DNA from: Streptomyces sp. A2-16
GTDB taxonomy: Bacteria > Actinomycetota > Actinomycetes > Streptomycetales > Streptomycetaceae
DNA length: 64,000 bases
Direction of reading: 5' to 3'
NCBI RefSeq assembly: GCF_018128905.1
Contig: NZ_CP063808.1
Span: forward strand, 8,928,001 to 8,992,000
Part shown: piece after piece, positions 1 to 7,257 of the stretch
Layout of the letters: each line of letters opens with the position of its first letter
Position numbering within the stretch: position 1 is the first letter of the stretch
Notes under the pieces: model-generated
The model's database searches: none
Seen by the model: only the letters and a program-made list of their open reading frames with translations
Told to the model about the DNA's origin: nothing
Position numbers and translations under genes: made by a program

Positions 1-120
1 CTCGACGTAGGCGCGGTCGTGGCTCTCCAGGACGACCGAGTCGATGCCGGCGCGGTGGAGGAGCCGGGCGAGGAGGAGGCCGGCGGGGCCGGCTCCGATG
101 ATGCCGACGGTGGTACGCAT
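1..120 (-). CDS. pobA: 4-hydroxybenzoate 3-monooxygenase, N-terminal fragment
   Basis: Only the first 40 residues lie in the window; the gene continues past its left edge. The translation opens MRTTVGIIGAGPAGLLLARL, a Rossmann FAD-binding loop (GxGxxG) as found at the start of flavoprotein aromatic hydroxylases, followed by GIDSVVLESHDRAYVE, which I recognise from p-hydroxybenzoate hydroxylases. The family converts 4-hydroxybenzoate to protocatechuate with NADPH and O2, feeding the beta-ketoadipate pathway in the cytoplasm. The start is the ATG at 118-120. The name rests on the N-terminus only; another member of the FAD monooxygenase family is possible. Confidence 0.75.
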   Translation of the reverse strand, partial: MRTTVGIIGAGPAGLLLARLLHRAGIDSVVLESHDRAYVE

Positions 121-174
121 CGAGCGTTCCCTTCGGAGGGCTGGGGTACTGGCCGCCATTGCGGATGTTCGCAC

Positions 175-192
175 AGTGAAGTTTTTTTCACT
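175..192. promoter_or_regulatory. inverted repeat upstream of pobA
   Basis: AGTGAA at 175-180 and TTCACT at 187-192 form a perfect inverted repeat around a T-rich 6-bp spacer, 55 bp upstream of the pobA start. It has the geometry of a regulator operator. PobA genes are usually controlled by a dedicated regulator, but none is visible here. Confidence 0.35.
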
Positions 193-241
193 TGAATGTG
201 CCGAGTTTGCGCCCAGGGACTGCCGATGTCAACGGTCAGCG

Positions 242-284
242 CGGCCGTCCGGCCCGCGGGTGGCTGCCGCGGGCCGGACGGCCG
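242..284 (-). terminator. hairpin terminator after the secreted-protein gene
   Basis: CGGCCGTCCGGCCCGCGG (242-259) pairs perfectly with 267-284 around a 7-nt loop. The hairpin starts 6 bp past the stop codon of the minus-strand gene at 290-967. There is no T-tract, which is common for Streptomyces terminators. Confidence 0.7.
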
Positions 285-289
285 ACGGG

Positions 290-967
290 TCAGCGGCCGG
301 GCCAGCCGTCCAGGTGGCGGCGCATGGTGACGTCCTCCTGCGCATCGCCCTTCGGGGCGTCGGCCACGGCGTCCCGGAGGACGGAGTTGACCTCGGCGGC
401 GAGGGCGTCGGCCCGGGTGCGCAGGTCGGTCGCGGGGACGTCGGAGCGGGTCAGCGCGTCCAGCCTGCGTTGGATGTCGGCGAGTTGGCGGCGGTGGGCC
501 GAGTCGAGGGTGAGCGGGGTGGGCGTGGAGACCACGAACTGGTAGGCGCCGGCCAGGGTCTGGCAGCCGGTGCAGCTCTTGTTGGTGGCGTCGCTGAGGT
601 TCACGGCGTTCAGGCGGGTGTGCTCACCCGCGATGGTGACGATCTGGAACGACAGCGCGACCGAACGGCAGGCGTCGTCGGCGGTGCAGCCCGAGGAGAC
701 CGCGTTGGCCTGGTTGCGCACGGAGGCGGCGTTCACCTTGCCGAACTGGCGGATGGTGAAGGAGTCCTTCTCCTCCTCGTGGTCGAGCCGGTCGGCGTGG
801 CTGAAGACATGGTCCGACGCGACGGCGACCTTGGTGGCGGCCCCGCCGGTGGCCGCCTGCGCCGGTACGGCGGTCGCCACACCGGCGACACCGGCGGCGA
901 ACAGCCCCACGCGAACGGCACGTCGGGTGAACGGGGTGGAGGTACGGGGTTTTCGGTGGCTGCTCAA
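290..967 (-). CDS. secreted protein of unknown function
   Basis: 225 residues with an export signal at the N-terminus: basic residues up to about 17 (SSHRKPRTSTPFTRRAVR), a hydrophobic stretch (VGLFAAGVAGVATAVPAQA) and an AQA-type cleavage site near residue 38. The mature part has four cysteines in two close pairs (SGCTADDACRS and KSCTGCQTL), which suggests two disulfides after export. The C-terminal third is charged and helical. I do not recognise a named family. It lies downstream of, and on the same strand as, the M50 peptidase gene but is separated from it by about 940 bp of repeats and a strong hairpin, so co-transcription is unlikely. Confidence 0.7.
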   Translation of the reverse strand: MSSHRKPRTSTPFTRRAVRVGLFAAGVAGVATAVPAQAATGGAATKVAVASDHVFSHADRLDHEEEKDSFTIRQFGKVNAASVRNQANAVSSGCTADDACRSVALSFQIVTIAGEHTRLNAVNLSDATNKSCTGCQTLAGAYQFVVSTPTPLTLDSAHRRQLADIQRRLDALTRSDVPATDLRTRADALAAEVNSVLRDAVADAPKGDAQEDVTMRRHLDGWPGR

Positions 968-1015
968 GGAATCTCCTCGGGTGGTGGATCAGTAGGGATG
1001 TGGGGGTGCGGGTGG

Positions 1016-1099
1016 CCTGGATGCGGGTTGTCGGAGTGCGGGGGGCCTGGATGCGGGTTGTCGGAGTGCGGGGGGGGGCCTGGATGCGGGTGGCCCGGC
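1016..1099. repeat. short G-rich direct repeat, three copies
   Basis: The words CCTGGATGCGGGT at 1016, 1046 and 1079 mark copies of a unit of 30-33 bp rich in G on the plus strand. It lies in the gene-free stretch 968-1904. Confidence 0.7.
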
Positions 1100-1181
1100 T
1101 GCGGGGAGGGCGACGAGGAGGGGCCCGGAACCGGCCGTGACGCCGGGCGCCGGGCCCGCGGGCGGCCGGGACGAGGCCCGA

Positions 1182-1220
1182 GCGCCGACCCGCGTGAGGA
1201 CCACACACGCGGGTCGGCGC
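1182..1220. terminator. strong hairpin in the 968-1904 gap
   Basis: GCGCCGACCCGCGTG (1182-1196) pairs perfectly with 1206-1220 around a 9-nt loop. It lies between the M50 peptidase gene and the secreted-protein gene, both on the minus strand, and probably ends transcription from the peptidase gene. No T-tract follows it. Confidence 0.5.
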
Positions 1221-1270
1221 AGACCGCCGGACCACCGGGCCGCGGGGCAAGGGCCGAAGGCCCCCTCGGG

Positions 1271-1620
1271 CCAGATCCGCCGACCGGACCGCTTGACGCG
1301 GATCGACCGGCCCCGACCCCAGGCCCCAGGCCACCGGCCCTTGACCCTCGTCCCTCCTCCCTCGGAAGGCGCTGCCCGACCTCGCCCTCCTCGGGCCAGA
1401 TCCGCCGACCGGACCGCTTGATGCGAATCGACCGGCCCCGACCCCAGGCCCCAGGCCACCGGCCCTTGACCCTCGTCCCTCCTCCCTCGGAAGGAGCTGC
1501 CCGACCTCGCCCTCCTCGGGCCAGATCCGCCGACCGGACCGCTTGACGCGAATCGACCGGCCCCGGCCCTCGGCCCCGGGCCCCGGCTCCCGGCCCCGGA
1601 AAGAGCTGCCCGACCCGCCG
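1271..1620. repeat. 125-bp tandem repeat, about 2.8 copies
   Basis: CCAGATCCGCCGACCGGACC recurs at 1271, 1396 and 1521, exactly 125 bp apart. Copies 1 and 2 are almost identical over the whole unit; copy 3 diverges after about 45 bp into C-rich sequence. 125 is not a multiple of three, so a coding array is not expected. Apart from this array, the G-rich repeat and the hairpin I see nothing gene-like in 968-1904. Confidence 0.85.
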
Positions 1621-1904
1621 TCCGTGGGATGCGAGGCCCCTCTCCCCGCTCCCGCCCGGCCCCGGCCCCACGCAGGTGGTCCGGCAGGACGCCCCCTTCC
1701 GGGAGGGATCTGGCCGGCCCCCGTGGCGGGAGCCGGCCGTGGCGGGCCGAGGGTCTGCCTCGGGTGGGGCGGACGGTTCCTCCCGGGCCCCGGACCCGGC
1801 CCCGGCCCCGGTGTCCGGGAAGCCCGGCGGCCGGGTCGCCGCCGTCCCCTCCTCGATGCCCGGGCCGGAAGCCTGCGCGGCCGGTCCGTCTCCGTCCCGC
1901 CCCC

Positions 1905-3836
1905 TCAGGACGCCCCGGGTGTTCCGCTGGCCGGCGGTGGGGAGGGGGTGTCCGCCGGGGACGCCGGGATGCTCTCCGACGGGATCGGGGACGGGGCCTG
2001 GCTCGACGGGCCCTCGCCCGTGCCCGGCGACGAGGGTTCCGGGCCCGCCGACGTGCCCTGGCTCGGGGACGCCGGTTTCCGGGAGGAACCCCCGCTCGCC
2101 GCACCGGGCGGTGTCGCGGACGACGCCAGGGAGGCGGACGCCGAGGCGGCGGAGGCACCGGCGGACGGGGCGCCGGAGCCCGAGGCACCGCCCCCCGCCG
2201 ATGGCGGGACCGCTCCCGGTCCGGTGCCCGACGGATCGCCCGACGGATCGTCGTCCGAGGTGGACGCGTCGCCGTCCGGAGTCGTGGCCTGCCGGGGCTG
2301 CGGTTCCTCCGTCGACACCCCGGGCTGGAGGATCGGCGCGATCGGCGGCTTCTTCGGCAGCGGCTGGGGCGTCAGACCCGACGTCCATGCGTAGCTCAGG
2401 CCGGTCAGCCCGGCGAGGACCACCCCGCACAGCGCCACCCTCAGCACGGGCCGCCCCGCCGTGGACCGCTTGGCGGCACGGAAGATCCGCCCCCCGATCT
2501 TCACGGAGAGATAGACGACCCCGCCCATCGGGATGAGCAGCATCAGACAGCCCAGCACCCCGACGAGGCCCTCGACGATCTTGCCGTCCGCGAAGGCCGA
2601 CCCGGTGCCGGAGAACTGCTCGACCATGGACCGGGTCATCGTGGCGATGATCCTCGGCAGGTTCCACAGCGCGTAGGCCATCTCGCCGATGATCAGCGGC
2701 ACCATGGTGAGCACCCACGTGGCCACGATGGTCCGCGCCGACTTCTTCAGGCCGGCGACCTCTTTCCGCGCGGCCCGCCCCTTCCTGCCCGGCACCAGAC
2801 CGAGCAGGATCGGCTTGATCTTGCCGTAGAGGTCGGGCACGCCCGCGAGGTCGCCCAGGATGTAGTAGCCGTCCAGACGCACGGCCGGCATCAGCTGTTC
2901 GAGGATCTCGAAGTGCCCGAGGTAGACCGCGGCCAGGAAGAAGGGCTCCCCCGTGGCGAAGTACAGCCCGGCCATGCCGAGCATGAAGACCACGTTGAAG
3001 TAGACCCCGCCGAGGTCGGTCCTGATCCGCCCGCCCCGGCCGATCCGGTAGACGTCGGTGACGTCGGTGTACATCGACGGCCAGATCAGGAAGATCCCGC
3101 AGCCGATGCACCCGGGCCGTGCGCCGCCGTATCTGCACGCGGAGGCGTGGCCGAACTCGTGGAACACGAGCGAGGCCACGGTCAGCAGGAAGACCAGCAG
3201 GATCAGCAGCGGCTGGTCGAGGACCTCCAGGACCGGCTCGATCGCCCCGTAGAAGGCGAACAGCCAGACGTCCATGGCGACGGCCGCCGCCATCATCACC
3301 AGCACCACGACCGGCCGGTGCAGCCACGCGAACGTCCGCGCGATCCGTGCCGTGCGCCGCTCGTCGAAGATGACCCGGTGGCCCTTGAGGGCGAGCAGCA
3401 GATCGGAGCGCGGGGCGTCGACCTCGTCGCTCTCCTGGCCCTCGGGGACCGTCACCCCGAGCGGTTCGAGCTTCTTCTCCACCAGGAAGCGGATGTTCTC
3501 GCCGCTGACCTCGCGGCCGAAGCGCGCGCTGACCCGGTGGGCGATCGACTCCGCGTCGCGGACGCCGTCGACGGACGACGCCACGAGATACAGCAGCCGT
3601 GACAGCTGCACGACCTGCCCGTCCCCCCGACGGGCGATGTACTTGGGTTCGGTGAAGCCCGAGCCCTGGTACTCGCCGTGCAGCCGCAGCCCCGCGCTCA
3701 GCCGTGGCACGAGCCGCTGTTCGACGACCGGCAGGCTGCCCGTGGCCACCTGTTCGTAGGTGACCGGCCAGCCGCCCGGCCCGGGCACCGGCCCGGGGTC
3801 GTACAGCGTCGGGGGCCCGTCTCCGAGCACTGTCAT
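1905..3836 (-). CDS. membrane M50-type peptide zinc metalloprotease with PqqD-like N-terminal region
   Basis: 643 residues from the ATG at 3836, behind GGGGGAG. Residues about 70-130 look like a PqqD/RRE-type winged helix (QVVQLSRLLYLVASSVDG, then a predicted recognition-helix segment), the fold that binds leader peptides in RiPP pathways. About six membrane segments follow. The zinc site is HEFGH at residues 226-230, with the second M50 motif as MPAVRLDGYYILGD. The last ~120 residues are a Ser/Pro/Ala/Gly-rich tail, probably outside the membrane. The family is annotated as 'putative peptide zinc metalloprotease' and includes YydH, which works with a peptide gene in Bacillus. Two tandem small peptide genes lie directly upstream on the same strand, separated by a strong hairpin. 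Processing those peptides is my inference. Confidence 0.8.
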   Translation of the reverse strand: MTVLGDGPPTLYDPGPVPGPGGWPVTYEQVATGSLPVVEQRLVPRLSAGLRLHGEYQGSGFTEPKYIARRGDGQVVQLSRLLYLVASSVDGVRDAESIAHRVSARFGREVSGENIRFLVEKKLEPLGVTVPEGQESDEVDAPRSDLLLALKGHRVIFDERRTARIARTFAWLHRPVVVLVMMAAAVAMDVWLFAFYGAIEPVLEVLDQPLLILLVFLLTVASLVFHEFGHASACRYGGARPGCIGCGIFLIWPSMYTDVTDVYRIGRGGRIRTDLGGVYFNVVFMLGMAGLYFATGEPFFLAAVYLGHFEILEQLMPAVRLDGYYILGDLAGVPDLYGKIKPILLGLVPGRKGRAARKEVAGLKKSARTIVATWVLTMVPLIIGEMAYALWNLPRIIATMTRSMVEQFSGTGSAFADGKIVEGLVGVLGCLMLLIPMGGVVYLSVKIGGRIFRAAKRSTAGRPVLRVALCGVVLAGLTGLSYAWTSGLTPQPLPKKPPIAPILQPGVSTEEPQPRQATTPDGDASTSDDDPSGDPSGTGPGAVPPSAGGGASGSGAPSAGASAASASASLASSATPPGAASGGSSRKPASPSQGTSAGPEPSSPGTGEGPSSQAPSPIPSESIPASPADTPSPPPASGTPGAS

Positions 3837-3878
3837 ATGTGGTCTCCCCCCACGTCCTCCCCGTTTCCCCCCTTGCAT

Positions 3879-3929
3879 GGCCGTCGGGGCGGACCGCACC
3901 GCTGGTACGGGCGGTCCGCCCCGACGGCC
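3879..3929 (-). terminator. attenuator-like hairpin between peptide genes and protease gene
   Basis: Positions 3879-3897 pair perfectly with 3911-3929 (19 bp, 13-nt loop; core CCGTCGGGGCGGACCGC). The hairpin sits 15 bp past the stop of the second peptide gene and 42 bp before the protease start. It could stop most transcripts or protect the 3' end of the peptide mRNA, giving high peptide and low protease output. Confidence 0.75.
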
Positions 3930-3944
3930 GTGATCACGTCGTCG

Positions 3945-4163
3945 TTACTGCTTGACGACGATCGACTGCGAGGCCTGCGACTCGGCGACCGAGTAGGAGG
4001 AGTGGTCGTTGAGCGCCGCGGACTGGTTGTCCGCCTGGATGTTGGCGATGTGCTTGGTGACGTTGGTCGTCTTGTTGAAGCTGAACTTCAGACGACCGAG
4101 GGCCTCCCGGCCCGGCAGCAGCTCGGCGGACTCGGTCTCCAGCTCGTGCATGTCCATGCTCAT
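3945..4163 (-). CDS. small precursor-like peptide, copy 1 (72 aa)
   Basis: Starts at the ATG at 4163 behind AAAGGA and ends in TAA. The N-terminal half is acidic and leader-like (MHELETESAELLPGREALG), then comes KFSFNKTTNVTKH, then a polar C-terminal part rich in Asn, Ser, Ala and Gln that ends SQSIVVKQ. There is no signal peptide and no Cys. It is a paralogue of the gene at 4216-4431: the central segment is identical, the C-terminal part has diverged. A conserved leader with a variable tail next to a PqqD-like/M50 protein is the arrangement of a peptide precursor with its processing protease. No known RiPP class is assigned, and no cyclase, radical SAM or methyltransferase gene is nearby. 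Confidence 0.8.
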   Translation of the reverse strand: MSMDMHELETESAELLPGREALGRLKFSFNKTTNVTKHIANIQADNQSAALNDHSSYSVAESQASQSIVVKQ

Positions 4164-4215
4164 GACGGACGTCCTTTCAGGTGATGCGGATCGGGTTCGA
4201 GGTGGTGCGCGGGTG

Positions 4216-4431
4216 TTACTGGGTGACGGTGATGTTCTGGCCGGCCTGGGAGGCGGCGGCCGAGGCGAAGGAGTGGTCGTTGACGGCCATCGACGTGTTG
4301 TGCGCCTCGACGTTCGCGATGTGCTTGGTGACGTTGGTCGTCTTGTTGAAGCTGAACTTCAGACGACCGAGGGCCTCCCGGCCCGGCAGCAGTTCCGCGG
4401 ACTCGGCCTCGAGCTCGTGAGCGTCCATCAT
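4216..4431 (-). CDS. small precursor-like peptide, copy 2 (71 aa)
   Basis: Starts at the ATG at 4431 (second ATG at 4428) behind GAGGGGGA. It shares the acidic leader and LLPGREALGRLKFSFNK with copy 1, and differs mainly after residue 40, ending SQAGQNITVTQ. It is the first gene of the minus-strand unit copy 2, copy 1, hairpin, M50 protease, and lies 52 bp upstream of copy 1. The DNA at 4316-4392 is identical to 4045-4121 (77 bp, no synonymous change), pointing to recent duplication or gene conversion. A promoter is expected in 4432-4530, next to the palindromic site at 4516-4534. Confidence 0.8.
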   Translation of the reverse strand: MMDAHELEAESAELLPGREALGRLKFSFNKTTNVTKHIANVEAHNTSMAVNDHSFASAAASQAGQNITVTQ

Positions 4432-4493
4432 GATCAATTCCCCCTCAGGGATGGGCATTTCCGGTCGGACCGAGTCAGGTTCCCCCCACACTC

Positions 4494-4534
4494 TGTCCAA
4501 CTTGGTCGGACGTGCTGTCCAACGAGATTGGACA
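4494..4534. promoter_or_regulatory. TGTCCAA operator array
   Basis: TGTCCAA (4516-4522), 5 bp, then TTGGACA (4528-4534) is a perfect inverted repeat. A further TGTCCAA lies at 4494-4500, 22 bp (about two helical turns) away. The array is in the divergent gap between the peptide genes and the HTH regulator gene, so binding by that regulator is a natural guess. Confidence 0.6.
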
Positions 4535-4663
4535 CTAGGGCCTCGCGGGGCCGCTGCGCAACCCGTTCGGGGAATCACCCTTTCGGAGGCGGGTGGACCC
4601 GCCCGTAGAATCGGCTCCGACATGGACGGTTCCGCCGAGCGGCGAGCAGGAAGTGACCCACCC

Positions 4664-5059
4664 GTGGCCAACGCACTCCAGCAGTTGATCCGTGAGCGCC
4701 TGGACCTCAAGGGCTGGTCCTACGGCGAGGTGGCGCGCCGCGGTGGCGTCCCGCGCTCCACCGTCCACCACCTGGCGACCACGGACCGGGTCGTCCGCAT
4801 GCCCCAGTCGACGACGCTGGAGGGGCTGTCCAAGGGGCTGGAACTCCCGTTGGACACCGTCCGCCGCGCCGCCGCGGAGGCCTGCGGCATCCACGTCTAC
4901 GGCACGCCGGCCGCCCAGAGCGCCGAGGGCACGGCCCTCCACCCGGCCGACCCCGAGGTGGACCTGCTCATCGCCAGCGTCCAGAAACTCTCGGCCGACG
5001 ACCGCCGCCACGTGGCCGCACTGGTGGAGTCCCTGCTGGACCGCACCCCGAAGAACTGA
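4664..5059 (+). CDS. small XRE-type HTH regulator
   Basis: 131 residues from the GTG at 4664, chosen because AGGAAG lies about 10 nt upstream; the in-frame ATG at 4622 has a poorer site. An N-terminal helix-turn-helix (LKGWSYGEVARRGGVPRSTV) is followed by a ~60-residue helical part ending ADDRRHVAALVESLLD, as in XRE/Cro-type regulators. It is divergent from the peptide/M50 unit across a gap holding the TGTCCAA palindrome, the usual layout for a local regulator that also controls itself. The effector is unknown. Similar regulators occur widely in Streptomyces, so it may have targets elsewhere. Confidence 0.8.
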   Translation: MANALQQLIRERLDLKGWSYGEVARRGGVPRSTVHHLATTDRVVRMPQSTTLEGLSKGLELPLDTVRRAAAEACGIHVYGTPAAQSAEGTALHPADPEVDLLIASVQKLSADDRRHVAALVESLLDRTPKN

Positions 5060-5673
5060 CCACCGCCGTCCGGCCCCGCCAAAGTCACCCCGCCCGGCCC
5101 CGCCAAGGCGACCACGACCACCGCCCGCCCGACACGGCGAGCCCTCTCCTGCCCCACCCCGAGCCACGCCGGCAGCCCGGCGCCGCGCGAACACGAGCGG
5201 CTGCCCGATGAGCATCGGCGTCTGCGACGGGGCCCGGGCCGTGCGCGTCGGTTCGCGCCACAGCACGCTCGCCACGTCCGCACCCGCACCCGCACCCGCA
5301 CCCGACGCCACGAGCCCCCTCCGGCCCCCGGAAAGGGCCCCGGACATCGGCCCACCGCACCCCTGCGCCCCGCACCGACGCGACGGTCCCGTCGAGCCCG
5401 TCACTCGCACCGGCTCGGTCGGCACTCCGGCCCCCCTCCGCGCCCCGGCACCACGAACCCCGTCCGTCCCCGACCGACCGCCCAACCCCCACCCCTGGCC
5501 AAGGAAGTGACCGTCCGGAAGCCGGGTGTCGGCGGTCCGCGATCGCGGATGTTCACTCTTTCGTGCAGTCGGAAAAAGAATTCGACTGTGGCCGAAAGCG
5601 CCGGACTCCCCCGCTAGTCTCTCGTCCTGCCCGAGGAGCGAGAGCCGCACGACCCGGGCTCCCAGGGGGGAAT
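5060..5673. other. gene-free stretch with a short hexamer repeat
   Basis: No convincing coding frame. It holds four GCACCC hexamers at 5280-5303 and a TAGTCT -10-like element at 5615-5620 that could serve the gene starting at 5674. Confidence 0.5.
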
Positions 5674-5934
5674 GTGTTGTTCGTGCATGGCGGACCGGCC
5701 ACGGCCGTGGTCCGCGGGCCCGCCGGAGAATCGGTCGTACTGCTCTCCGGTGAGCTGCCCGAGGTACTGACCGACCGGTCAGTGACCGAACTCCTGGAAC
5801 TGGCCGCCGCCGTCCTGGACGCGGACGAGCTGCCCCTGTTCCACACCTGTCTGAGAAGACTGCGCCGCGACGGCATGCGCGCCGGCCGCCGGATCGAGAT
5901 CGACGGTGCCGTACTCACCGTCTACGAGGGTTGA
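5674..5934 (+). CDS. small hypothetical protein (about 86 aa)
   Basis: I start it at the GTG at 5674; the TTG at 5677 is equally possible, since AGGGGGG ends just before. The translation (VLFVHGGPATAVVRGPAGES at the start, RRIEIDGAVLTVYEG at the end) is a small soluble alpha/beta-looking protein with no signal or membrane segment. The middle helix (SVTELLELAAAVLDADELP) and a basic patch (LRRLRRDGMRAGRR) are the only visible features. I do not recognise the family. A hairpin at 5948-5976 ends the gene and separates it from the convergent bldA tRNA. Confidence 0.6.
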   Translation: MLFVHGGPATAVVRGPAGESVVLLSGELPEVLTDRSVTELLELAAAVLDADELPLFHTCLRRLRRDGMRAGRRIEIDGAVLTVYEG

Positions 5935-5947
5935 AGACGGGATGCCG

Positions 5948-5976
5948 GCCCACGCGTGAGTACTCATCGCGTGGGC
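5948..5976. terminator. bidirectional hairpin between the small gene and bldA
   Basis: GCCCACGCG (5948-5956) pairs perfectly with CGCGTGGGC (5968-5976), with an 11-nt loop. It lies 13 bp past the plus-strand stop and 7 bp past the 3' end of the minus-strand tRNA, so it can serve both. Confidence 0.75.
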
Positions 5977-5983
5977 GGGAAAG

Positions 5984-6067
5984 TGCCCGGAGCCGGACTT
6001 GAACCGGCACGCCCGCGAAGGGGCAGCGAGGTTTAAGCTCGCCGTGTCTGCATTCCACCATCCGGGC
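5984..6067 (-). tRNA. bldA: tRNA-Leu (anticodon UAA), bldA
   Basis: The minus strand folds as an 84-nt class II tRNA: acceptor stem GCCCGGA/TCCGGGC, discriminator A, anticodon stem GCGAG/CTCGC with loop CTTAAAC (anticodon TAA), a long variable arm (GCCCCTTCGCGGGC), and a T-arm containing GGTTCAAGTCC. CCA is not encoded. In Streptomyces this is the only tRNA that reads the rare UUA codon efficiently. Loss of bldA blocks aerial growth and many antibiotic pathways because regulators such as adpA carry TTA codons. The neighbouring order (cfa, ndh, eno) agrees with the bldA locus of S. coelicolor as I recall it. Confidence 0.95.
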
Positions 6068-6459
6068 AGGCCATGGGCTCCGCGTCGAGGTTCCGAGCCT
6101 ATCGGGGTGCATCCCCCCAACCCTGGTCGAGCGGACCGATGTTGTCTTATTTTATTGAGTTCTGAGGGTGCATCAGACCATGGAACACGCCATCCGCACT
6201 TGCCAATAGCGTTACGTGCGACACCCGGACGCGCATGTGGAATGACGGAATTTCACCGCCCGAACGAGGACGCTCCACCTGTTCTCTGCACGCGGCCCCT
6301 CATCAGGGGTCGCCGTCATCCCCAGGTATGACACCGAGCGCCGCGGTCCCTCCGAAGTCTGCCTTCGGAACCAGAACTGCGGCTGACTACACGGCGGGCT
6401 CCGGCCACCACGATGGAAGACGTCCTTCAACGATGTCGTCCCGCTAGGAGTTCCATCCC
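6068..6459. other. intergenic region between bldA and the ABC exporter
   Basis: Divergent promoter region with no convincing gene. On the minus strand TAGGCT at 6101-6096 is a plausible -10 for bldA, placing the start about 20 nt before the tRNA; no good -35 is seen. The AT-rich run TTGTCTTATTTTATTGAG (6133-6150) is unusual for this genome. A small hairpin TCCGAAG/CTTCGGA lies near 6353-6371. AGGAG ahead of the GTG at 6460 sets the start of the exporter gene. Confidence 0.45.

Positions 6460-7256
<797 letters not shown>

Positions 7257-7257
<1 letters not shown>

Noticed and set aside
964..3327. Long open frame on the minus strand overlapping the M50 gene
   Set aside because: It is a frame shadow of the high-GC M50 gene; the 1905-3836 frame has HEFGH, membrane segments and a ribosome site, while this one is Arg/Gly/Pro noise.
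1905..4431. Daptide-type RiPP cluster
   Set aside because: Multiple peptides and an M50-type protease fit, but the aminotransferase, oxidative decarboxylase and methyltransferase genes are missing and the peptide C-termini end in Gln.
5209..5510. Pro/Arg/Ala-rich plus-strand frame
   Set aside because: Low-complexity translation with no ribosome site; probably noncoding.
6235..6447. Small plus-strand coding frame before the ABC exporter
   Set aside because: No ribosome site, no recognisable product; it lies in promoter sequence.
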